6,080 bases of DNA from Nitrospirales bacterium (GTDB taxonomy: Bacteria; Nitrospirota; Thermodesulfovibrionia; Thermodesulfovibrionales; Dissulfurispiraceae): assembly GCA_020846375.1 (NCBI GenBank), contig JADLDZ010000038.1, positions 1 through 6,080 on the forward strand, written 5' to 3'. Position numbers and translations under genes: made by a program. Positions 1-5,148 of the stretch are shown here, piece by piece; positions within the stretch are counted from its first letter, which is position 1, and the number at the start of each line of letters is the position of its first letter. Under the pieces are notes generated by a model. The model was not told the origin of the DNA. It did no database searches and saw only the letters and a list, made by a program, of their open reading frames with translations.

Positions 1-408
1 AAAAACATTAAAAGGTTTCGGCTGCGTTCTCTCCTCACCCAGAGTGATCTGGCCAGCCTGAGCGGGCTCTCCCAAGGGTACCTGAACCAGTTGGAAAGCG
101 GGAAGAGAAACTATACTCAGAAATCCCTGGAGATCGTCTCACGGGCGTTGGGGATACCTATCATCGAATTCTTCAGGGGATCCGGGCGTCCCCTCCTGCC
201 GGACGGAGGGGGGAAGAGCGGATATCTCCGCAGGGGACGTACTCTCCGAAGAGAATGCCTGGATGTGCTGGAGGAACTCCCCTTCCCGATTGTCGAGCAT
301 TACCTTGCGCTTCTGAAAATGGAGAAAAGCCTGCTCGATAAAGAGGATATCGCTGAGGAGGAGAGCAAGCACGCCGATTCCGCACTCGGACGATCTGCGG
401 GCAGATGA
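1..408 (+). CDS. XRE-family HTH transcriptional regulator, 5'-truncated by the window edge
   Basis: The reading frame is open from base 1 and ends at TGA 406-408, giving 135 visible residues; the true start lies outside the window. Residues about 1-57 are a Cro/C1-type helix-turn-helix: a basic first helix (KRFRLRSLL), then TQSDLASLSGLS, where the Q and LA positions match the family, then YLNQLESGKRN, the usual end of the recognition helix and following turn. LEIVSRALGIPIIEFF is the typical closing helix. The remaining roughly 75 residues are charged and probably helical, with no domain I recognise; they may serve for dimerisation or sensing. Only a few residues are missing if this is a standard short regulator. 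An in-frame TTG at 91 is inside the HTH and is not the start. The gene converges on the por operon, so its target cannot be inferred from position. The family call is secure, the function is not. Confidence 0.88.
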   Translation, partial: KNIKRFRLRSLLTQSDLASLSGLSQGYLNQLESGKRNYTQKSLEIVSRALGIPIIEFFRGSGRPLLPDGGGKSGYLRRGRTLRRECLDVLEELPFPIVEHYLALLKMEKSLLDKEDIAEEESKHADSALGRSAGR

Positions 409-413
409 AAGGA

Positions 414-452
414 AGTGCCCTTGCAGTAGCTGCAAGGGCACTCTTGTTTTTT
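414..452 (+). terminator. Rho-independent terminator of the XRE gene, possibly bidirectional
   Basis: AGTGCCCTTGCAG (414-426) pairs perfectly with CTGCAAGGGCACT (430-442) around a 3-base TAG loop, giving a 13-bp stem. It is followed after CTTG by a run of six T (447-452). It begins 6 bases after the XRE stop codon. It also lies 30 bases past the stop of the convergent porB gene. Read on the minus strand the same stem is preceded by A-rich sequence and followed by a weaker TCCTTTC tail, so termination from both sides is plausible but less certain in that direction. Confidence 0.9.
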
Positions 453-471
453 CCGGCAGACAAAAATTTTT

Positions 472-1431
472 TTACTGTTCCGTGGAGCCGGCGGAAAGAG
501 CGTAGAATGCTTCTTCCTTCAGCAGTGCCGCCCAATAGGCATCGACCTGGGTCTGGGCCTGCTGAAGCAGGGATTCGTTTTCCGGCGCAAAGAGGTGTTT
601 GAACCTCCCCTGGGGTTTCAGGAACTCCACGAGAGGCTTCTTCTCTTTGGGCTTCACCGTCACCCTCGTCACCCCGTTCTCGATCTCGAAGAGCGGCCAG
701 TAGCAGGTCTCCACCGCAATCCTGCTCAGCAGGATCGCGTCATCCGTCCTGGATCTCCATCCCCTGTTGCACGGGGCGATAATATTCATGAACTTCGGTC
801 CCGGCGTCTCAAGGGCCTTCCGCACCTTTTTCATCAGGTCGGACCAGTGGCTCGGAGATGCCTGGGCAACATAGGGAACACCGTGCGCAGCCATGATTTT
901 TGTCAGGTCCTTCCTGTGCTGCAGTTTGCCCGGGATGGCGCTCCCCGCGGGACAGGTGGTGGTGTCCGCTCCGAAGGGGGTCGCGCTGGAGCGCTGGATG
1001 CCGGTATTCATGTAGGCGCCGTTATCATAGCAGATGTAGAGCATGTCATGGCCGCGCTCCATGGCACCGGAAAGGCTCTGGAAGCCGATGTCATAGGTAC
1101 CGCCATCGCCGCCGAAGGCGATGAACTTGATGTCCTTGTCTATCTTGCCCTGTTTCTTCAGTGACCGGTACATCGTCTCGACACCGGAAATTGTGGCGGC
1201 AGCGTTCTCGAATGCATTGTGGATCCAGGGAATCTTCCACGCGGTGTACTCGGAAATGCAGGTGGAGACCTCAAGACACCCGGTGGCGTTGGCGGCAATC
1301 ACAGGCTGTTCGGCCGCCAGCAGCGCCATCTTCACCACGATGGGCGCACCGCAGCCAGAACACATACGGTGTCCGCCCGTCAGCAACATCTCCTTCTTCG
1401 AAAGTTCTTTCAAACCCAGTGGTGTCGCCAT
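472..1431 (-). CDS. porB: 2-oxoacid (pyruvate):ferredoxin oxidoreductase, beta subunit
   Basis: This 319-residue protein has the usual length for PorB, the thiamine-pyrophosphate and proximal [4Fe-4S] subunit of CoA-dependent 2-oxoacid oxidation to acyl-CoA, CO2 and reduced ferredoxin in the cytoplasm. Four likely cluster cysteines are visible: C24 and C27 in RMCSGCGAP, C52 in ATGCLEVST, and C221 in APCNRGW. The TPP/Mg motif begins at GDGGTYDIG (108-116) and continues to YDN (135-137), followed by NTGIQRSSATP. One oddity is YDNGAYMNTG, where family members I recall have YDNEAYMNTG. The ATG starts one base after the alpha-subunit stop (TAATATG), with GAGGGA in the end of porA as ribosome binding site. 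It is the last gene of the operon and ends near the convergent terminator. The pyruvate rather than branched-chain assignment rests on family resemblance; VorB or another 2-oxoacid enzyme is possible. Confidence 0.93.
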   Translation of the reverse strand: MATPLGLKELSKKEMLLTGGHRMCSGCGAPIVVKMALLAAEQPVIAANATGCLEVSTCISEYTAWKIPWIHNAFENAAATISGVETMYRSLKKQGKIDKDIKFIAFGGDGGTYDIGFQSLSGAMERGHDMLYICYDNGAYMNTGIQRSSATPFGADTTTCPAGSAIPGKLQHRKDLTKIMAAHGVPYVAQASPSHWSDLMKKVRKALETPGPKFMNIIAPCNRGWRSRTDDAILLSRIAVETCYWPLFEIENGVTRVTVKPKEKKPLVEFLKPQGRFKHLFAPENESLLQQAQTQVDAYWAALLKEEAFYALSAGSTEQ

Positions 1432-1432
1432 A

Positions 1433-2626
1433 TTATTCCCTCACTCCTATATATTCTTTGAAAGTTTTTATCTGTCCCGTCTTCGCAACTTCGGCAAGCT
1501 CGGCGATGGCATTCTCCGCATGCTCCGGCAGATAGTCTCTCCCGCCGAGGCCGTAGATCTTGTTCATCATGAGCGGCTTTTCCTTGTAGGGGAAGAGGGT
1601 CGCAGCGATATCCATGAAGAGGGGACCATAGGAGCCGCCGAAGGCGTCGGCCCTGTCCAGCACGCATATGGCCTTCAGGTGCTTCAATGCCTCACCCACC
1701 TCCTCGTAGGGGAAAGGTCTGAAGAGCCGGGGCTTGAGGAGCCCGACCTTGATCCCTTTCTCCCTGAATGCGTCGACGGCATCCTTGGTGGTGCCCGCCG
1801 CCGAGTTCAGGATGACAATCCCGATCTCCGCATCGTCCAGCCGGTAGGTCTCGAACAGGCCGTACTGCCTGCCGGAGATCTTCTCGAAATCCTTTGCCAC
1901 ATCGAGGACCACATTCTTCACTTTTGACATCACCTCGGCATGGGCCCTTCTGTATTCCATGTAGTAATCGGTGAGGATCAGGGGACCATAGCTCACGGGG
2001 TGCTCTATGTCGAGGAGGGGGTTCACGGTCTTGAACTCTCCCACAAAACTCTTCACCGCCTCATCGTCCAGGTATTCCATCCTCTCGATGGAATGGCTGA
2101 TGATGAAACCGTCCATGCATACCATGGCGGGAAGTCTCAAGTCCATATGCTCCGCGATGCGGAACGACTGGATCATGTTATCGTACGCTTCCTGCGCATT
2201 CTCGGACCACAGTTGTATCCAGCCGCAGTCGCGGGCGCCCATCCCGTCGGAATGGTCGCCATGAATGTTGAGCGGAGCGGACATCGCCCTGTTCACCAGG
2301 GCCAGGATAATGGGCAGACGGGTTCCCGAAGCAATGAACAACTCCTCCCACATGAGAGCAAGGCCCTGCGCCGAGGTAGAGGTCGCAACTCTCCCTCCTG
2401 CCGCAGATGCTCCTATGCAGGCGCTCATGGCGCTGTGCTCGCTCTCCACGAGGATCATTTCCGTTTTCGCTTTCCCGTTTGATACAAAGGCGGTGAATCT
2501 CTGCATGATTTCCGTCGCGGGAGTAATAGGATATGCGGCGCTGACATCGGGGTTCACCTGGCGCAGCGCCTCGGCGACGGCCTCATTTCCCGTAACCGCT
2601 ACGATCTTTCCGGATTTCTGGCCCAT
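1433..2626 (-). CDS. porA: 2-oxoacid (pyruvate):ferredoxin oxidoreductase, alpha subunit
   Basis: This 397-residue subunit supplies the pyrimidine-binding side of the TPP site and the following domain II. YPITPATE (32-39) is the signature substrate-loop motif. E63 in VESEHSA is the expected cofactor-activating glutamate. TSTSAQGL (82-89) and NIHGDHSD (121-128) are further conserved blocks. Residues from about 255 to 370 (from GLFETYRL through VLDRADAFG) match the C-terminal domain II. An in-frame ATG at 2680 would add 18 residues rich in Gly, Arg and Glu, encoded over the end of the delta gene. I chose the ATG at 2626 because GAGGAGGGG lies 5 bases upstream (2632-2640), because it overlaps the delta stop by one base (TAATG), and because GKIVAVTGNEAVAEA then begins where family members do. 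Pairing with the beta subunit forms the active site. Confidence 0.93.
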   Translation of the reverse strand: MGQKSGKIVAVTGNEAVAEALRQVNPDVSAAYPITPATEIMQRFTAFVSNGKAKTEMILVESEHSAMSACIGASAAGGRVATSTSAQGLALMWEELFIASGTRLPIILALVNRAMSAPLNIHGDHSDGMGARDCGWIQLWSENAQEAYDNMIQSFRIAEHMDLRLPAMVCMDGFIISHSIERMEYLDDEAVKSFVGEFKTVNPLLDIEHPVSYGPLILTDYYMEYRRAHAEVMSKVKNVVLDVAKDFEKISGRQYGLFETYRLDDAEIGIVILNSAAGTTKDAVDAFREKGIKVGLLKPRLFRPFPYEEVGEALKHLKAICVLDRADAFGGSYGPLFMDIAATLFPYKEKPLMMNKIYGLGGRDYLPEHAENAIAELAEVAKTGQIKTFKEYIGVRE

Positions 2627-2919
2627 TATCTCCCCTCCTCTTCCATTACGATCGCCTTGTTGCCCTTCTTCCCGGGGCACTCGAGGGCGCAGATCCCGCA
2701 GCCCTTACAGTAATCGTAGTCGAAGTCCCCTCTCTTACCGTCTTTGACGGTTATGGCCATATCAGGGCAATAGGCCCAGCAGAACATGCACTGGATGCAG
2801 TTCTCTTCTATCCACTTCGGCTTGAACGCCCGCCATGAGCCCGTCTTGAATTTCAGGGCGCTTCCGGGTTCGGTCACTACCGCACCGGGCTTCAGTTCTT
2901 TCCATCCCTTCAGTTTCAT
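2626..2919 (-). CDS. porD: 2-oxoacid (pyruvate):ferredoxin oxidoreductase, delta (2x[4Fe-4S] ferredoxin) subunit
   Basis: The 97-residue protein carries two classical [4Fe-4S] motifs, CIQCMFCWAYCP (41-52) and CKGCGICALECP (71-82). It is the electron conduit from the TPP/proximal cluster in alpha/beta to soluble ferredoxin. The N-terminal extension of about 36 residues (KLKGWKELKPG, then TGSWRAFKPKW) is characteristic of the delta subunit of four-subunit oxidoreductases and separates it from a free ferredoxin. Its ATG overlaps the gamma stop as ATGA (2916-2919), with AGGAGG 10 bases upstream inside the gamma gene (2930-2935) and a second purine-rich AAGGGAAGG close to the start. Its TAA shares one base with the alpha ATG. 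All eight cluster cysteines are intact. Confidence 0.94.
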   Translation of the reverse strand: MKLKGWKELKPGAVVTEPGSALKFKTGSWRAFKPKWIEENCIQCMFCWAYCPDMAITVKDGKRGDFDYDYCKGCGICALECPGKKGNKAIVMEEEGR

Positions 2920-3491
2920 CCTTCCCTTACCTCCTCGTATCCTCTCCGTGCGGCTTCGAGGTTGCCGTCTATGATCTTCTGGGAAAACTTCTTTCCGAAA
3001 CTCTTTTTCACGTCCTCCAGGATCTGTTCGAGGCTGATGAGGCCCGAAACCTTTGCCAGCACCCCGACCAGGGGGGAGTTGGGCATGGGCCTGCCGAAGC
3101 AGTCGATAGCGATCCTCGTGGCGTCCACGGTGAATACCTTCTGTGTCGGCCTGGCCTGGATCTTTTCCCGTATCTCTTTGGGGTCCTTCACGGTATTGAC
3201 AATGAAAGCCGCATCATCAGGCGTACCGTCCGCAACGTTGATCGCATCGAGCAGCGTGGCGTCGGCTACCGCCACGATATTCGGCTTCAAAACAGGACAA
3301 TGCATCCTGAGCTCCCGTGAGCTTACCCGGTTATACGCCCTCAGGGGAGCGCCCGACCTTTCAGGGCCGTACTCGGGAAAAGCCTGAACATATCTTCCCC
3401 CGCTCAGGCAGGCGTCGGCGAATACTTTCGCAGCAGTTACCGTGCCCTGGCCGCCCCGTCCATGCCATCTGATTTCTACCATTTCAGACAT
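2916..3491 (-). CDS. porC: 2-oxoacid (pyruvate):ferredoxin oxidoreductase, gamma subunit
   Basis: The 191-residue protein is the gamma subunit, which in this family contributes to CoA binding and complex assembly. The hallmark HGRGGQGTVTAAK (10-22) is near the N-terminus, followed by AFPEYGPERSGAP, the second conserved block. Length matches the family (about 180-190). It is the first gene of the operon. The ATG at 3491 has an excellent AGGAGGG 6 bases upstream (3498-3504). A second Met at residue 4 would give MVEIRWHGRGG and is possible but worse placed for this site. The order gamma-delta-alpha-beta is that known for archaeal-type four-subunit por/vor clusters, and differs from the fused single-chain enzyme of many bacteria. 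In some organisms one gamma subunit is shared between pyruvate and branched-chain enzymes; only one set is visible here. Confidence 0.93.
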   Translation of the reverse strand: MSEMVEIRWHGRGGQGTVTAAKVFADACLSGGRYVQAFPEYGPERSGAPLRAYNRVSSRELRMHCPVLKPNIVAVADATLLDAINVADGTPDDAAFIVNTVKDPKEIREKIQARPTQKVFTVDATRIAIDCFGRPMPNSPLVGVLAKVSGLISLEQILEDVKKSFGKKFSQKIIDGNLEAARRGYEEVREG

Positions 3492-3497
3492 ATGTAT

Positions 3498-3504
3498 CCC
3501 TCCT
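3498..3504 (-). promoter_or_regulatory. Ribosome binding site of porC
   Basis: AGGAGGG on the minus strand, 6 bases before the ATG at 3491. It decides the start in favour of residue 1 over the Met at residue 4, which would be 15 bases away. Confidence 0.8.
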
Positions 3505-3549
3505 GTGTGAATTTTGCAAGCGAGAAGCGCGAAAACACGTCAATCTCCT

Positions 3550-3579
3550 AGATTAACCAATGATCCTCAGGTTTTTCAA
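3550..3579 (-). promoter_or_regulatory. Candidate promoter for the por operon
   Basis: On the minus strand TTGAAA (3574-3579) is followed after 18 bases by TAATCT (3550-3555), which keeps the most important T, A and final T of a sigma-70 -10 box. It would start transcription near 3543, about 50 bases before porC. The -10 is a weak match and readthrough from the upstream Crp/Fnr gene is equally possible, since I see no terminator in the 134-bp gap (3492-3625). Confidence 0.4.
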
Positions 3580-3616
3580 CAAATCGGGTTTCCTGCGGAC
3601 TCCCGGTTGACAAATC
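3576..3616. repeat. Paired TYRACAAATC motifs in the por leader
   Basis: TTGACAAATC (3607-3616) and TCAACAAATC (3576-3585) agree at 8 of 10 positions and are exactly 31 bp apart, close to three helical turns, between the Crp/Fnr stop and porC. The arrangement suits a regulator bound twice on one DNA face. The downstream copy overlaps the candidate -35. It could also be chance in a short AT-richer gap. Confidence 0.35.
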
Positions 3617-3625
3617 AGCAAACCA

Positions 3626-4324
3626 TTAAGGGGTGGTAGGAGTGATAACCGCTTTCAGCGCTTCGAGATCCTTGATCACGATCCTGCCGGATTCATCGGC
3701 GACAAGACCCGCTTTCTTGAACCTGCTCATCACCCTGATCGCCGTTTCCACGGTGGTGCCGACCATTTCCGCAATGTCCTGCTTGGTCAGGCGCATATTG
3801 ATCACCGTATCCTTCCGGTTGATCTTATCGCCTGACTTGTCGGCCAGTTTTACCAGGAGCGCCGCAATCCTCGCCTCCACTCTCTCCAGGGCGATGTTCT
3901 TGAGCGTATCATGAAACTCCCGGATCCTTTCACCGAGACTTGTGGCGATATCGTACATAATGTGCGGAAACCGGTCAATGATCTTGAGCAGGTTGACGCG
4001 GGAAATCTTGATGATTTCGCTGTCTTCCATGGCAACGGCATTGGCGGGATAGGGGAAGCCCTTCAGCACCGCAAATCCGCCGAAGAAATCCTGGTCGGAA
4101 ATGAGCTCGAGGATTATCTCCCTCCCATCATGGGACAGCTTCGTAATCTTTACCTTCCCGCTGACGAGGAGATAGAACCAGTCGGGAGAATCACCCTCGG
4201 CGAAAATATCCTCTTTTTTCTTATACTTCCCCGGAATGACATAGGCTTGAATCTCCCTGATCTCTTCATCATTGAGAGTGGAAAAAACGGGGAGTTTCTT
4301 CAGTTCCTTTATATCGTAGCTCAT
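3626..4324 (-). CDS. Crp/Fnr-family transcriptional regulator
   Basis: This 232-residue protein has the full Crp/Fnr architecture. A cyclic-nucleotide-binding-like beta barrel (about 10-115) includes GDSPDWFYLLVSGKVKI and GREIILELISDQDFFGG. A dimerisation helix (about 118-148) and a winged helix-turn-helix (LTKQDIAEMVGTTVETAIR, 179-197, then RFKKAGLV) follow. E193 and R197 sit where Crp and Fnr use Glu and Arg to read DNA. The protein has no cysteine, so an Fnr-type iron-sulfur cluster is excluded. The phosphate-binding cassette reads GGFAVLKGFPYPANAVA and lacks the Glu and Arg-Ser/Thr of cAMP-binding Crp, so the effector is unknown. It lies 134 bp upstream of porC on the same strand, making por regulation and possible co-transcription the simplest idea. 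The ATG has no good ribosome binding site at normal spacing: CTCCCTT on the plus strand (4340-4346) reads AAGGGAG but is 15 bases away. Confidence 0.92.
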   Translation of the reverse strand: MSYDIKELKKLPVFSTLNDEEIREIQAYVIPGKYKKKEDIFAEGDSPDWFYLLVSGKVKITKLSHDGREIILELISDQDFFGGFAVLKGFPYPANAVAMEDSEIIKISRVNLLKIIDRFPHIMYDIATSLGERIREFHDTLKNIALERVEARIAALLVKLADKSGDKINRKDTVINMRLTKQDIAEMVGTTVETAIRVMSRFKKAGLVADESGRIVIKDLEALKAVITPTTP

Positions 4325-4389
4325 CGTGCCGGTATCGCGCTCCCTTGATGATCGGCGTCCTCGATAAATGGACCGCAGCGCATCGCATT

Positions 4390-4398
4390 ATTTTACCA
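4390..4398 (-). promoter_or_regulatory. Extended -10 promoter for the Crp/Fnr gene
   Basis: The minus strand reads TGGTAAAAT, an extended -10 (TGN plus TAAAAT, five of six consensus bases). It would start transcription near 4383 and leave a leader of about 60 bases. No good -35 is present at 16-18 bases, as expected for an extended -10 or an activator-dependent promoter. Confidence 0.5.
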
Positions 4399-4490
4399 CA
4401 ATGGGGAAGGAAATAGATGAACATCCTGTCGGTTATTTTTACAGAAAGAGCTTTCCTCCTGTCCTTTTACTCCTTGTACTGTCGGATTTC

Positions 4491-4518
4491 TTGACATGCC
4501 GGAACGCCTCGACAAAAT
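4491..4518 (+). promoter_or_regulatory. Sigma-70-type promoter for the small membrane protein gene
   Basis: A perfect -35 TTGACA (4491-4496) is followed after 16 bases by CAAAAT (4513-4518), four of six -10 consensus bases. The start would be near 4525, about 87 bases before the ATG at 4612. It diverges from the Crp/Fnr promoter about 100 bp away. Confidence 0.5.
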
Positions 4519-4531
4519 TCCTTTTCTTTCC

Positions 4532-4565
4532 AATATGTTTAATATGGCATGCAATATGCATTAAC
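4532..4565. repeat. AATATG repeats within an imperfect dyad
   Basis: AATATG occurs three times (4532-4537, 4541-4546, 4553-4558). The last two lie inside a partial dyad, TTAAT (4539-4543) with ATTAA (4560-4564), centred near the palindrome GCATGC (4547-4552). It falls downstream of the predicted start of the membrane protein transcript, in its untranslated leader, where a repressor operator could sit. No known operator is recognised. Confidence 0.3.
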
Positions 4566-4592
4566 TCAAGACACACACCACGTGCACCCTAC

Positions 4593-4603
4593 GGAGGAGA
4601 GGG
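4593..4603 (+). promoter_or_regulatory. Ribosome binding site deciding the start at 4612
   Basis: GGAGGAGAGGG ends 8 bases before the ATG at 4612. The in-frame ATG at 4549 has no such site and would place this sequence inside the gene, so 4612 is preferred. Confidence 0.75.
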
Positions 4604-4611
4604 AAAAAAGT

Positions 4612-5148
4612 ATGAGGGGAAAAAGGAAGAAAAAAGCGATCGACGCACGGAGCATAGTGCTTCTTATGAGTATTGCAGCCCTTTTTGCGTATGCGGGTTT
4701 TCAAGTATACGAGCTGGTCTTCACCGGAATCCCCGCAGTAGCCGACAGGGACGGTATTATTCCCGAGGTGCCCGGCTCACCTTTCCTGGGTGCAGACGGT
4801 AGAGGGGCAATACGTGTCTCCACGGATGGCACAGCATATTCCCTCTCCCCGAACAGGTCTGTCGATGAGAACTATGGAGAAGAAATACTCACCGGCCAGG
4901 GAACCCTGACCGGCTTCTTCGTCTCCGGGCTGCGGGTGGATACTGCGGCAGACTACCTGGGGAATACCCCGGAACGTGATGCCGTCGAAGGCGCTCTGAA
5001 CAGAGGAGCGGAAGACCCGCCCTCCTTCCTTGCCGCTATTGCATCGGCGGGAGAAGCACCCTCCGCCCCGGACGGACCGGGTGAAAGCCAGGGGTCGGCT
5101 CAGGAGTCAGACTCCACTCTGTTGCGACCGCTGTTCTTCGCATGGTAG
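4612..5148 (+). CDS. Unrecognised single-pass membrane protein
   Basis: I do not recognise this 178-residue protein. It begins with a strongly basic stretch (RGKRKKK, residues 2-8), followed by one hydrophobic segment (about 14-37, SIVLLMSIAALFAYAGF onward) with no cleavage-like or lipobox site, so an N-in signal anchor with the rest outside the membrane is likely. Residues about 40-125 form a mixed region with GADGRGAIRVSTDGTAYSL and LTGQGTLTGFFVSGLRV. Residues about 128-165 are rich in Ala, Pro, Ser, Gly and Glu and probably disordered. No cysteine is present. The chosen ATG has a strong ribosome binding site, and a good promoter lies upstream, which argues the gene is real. Its last 16 codons and stop overlap the end of the opposite GGDEF gene. 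It might be an envelope or secretion accessory protein, but nothing in the sequence establishes that. Confidence 0.7.
   Translation: MRGKRKKKAIDARSIVLLMSIAALFAYAGFQVYELVFTGIPAVADRDGIIPEVPGSPFLGADGRGAIRVSTDGTAYSLSPNRSVDENYGEEILTGQGTLTGFFVSGLRVDTAADYLGNTPERDAVEGALNRGAEDPPSFLAAIASAGEAPSAPDGPGESQGSAQESDSTLLRPLFFAW

Noticed and set aside
595..1164. Plus-strand open frame of 189 codons opposite porB
   Set aside because: Antisense to motifs of PorB that are clearly under selection; its His/Arg/Gly-rich translation is typical of a shadow frame.
1121..1927. Long plus-strand open frame (268 codons) opposite porA and porB
   Set aside because: It lies antisense to two strongly conserved genes, crosses their junction, shows no domain and has no ribosome binding site that stands out; it is a composition shadow.
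2627..2680. 18-residue N-terminal extension of the alpha subunit
   Set aside because: It is encoded over the end of porD in another frame, and a strong ribosome binding site supports the ATG at 2626.
2265..2747. Plus-strand open frame of 160 codons opposite porA and porD
   Set aside because: Antisense to the YPITP and ferredoxin coding regions, with no recognisable domain.
3605..3624. GGTT...AACC hairpin as a terminator after the Crp/Fnr gene
   Set aside because: Only 4 bp pair and there is no T tract following on the minus strand.
4426..4444. CTGT...ACAG as a LexA box
   Set aside because: The arms are 11 bases apart, not the 8 of the well-known CTGT-N8-ACAG, and no SOS gene is near.
5103..5115. 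GGAGT-CAG-ACTCC hairpin as a terminator for the convergent pair
   Set aside because: Only a 5-bp stem with no T run on either strand.
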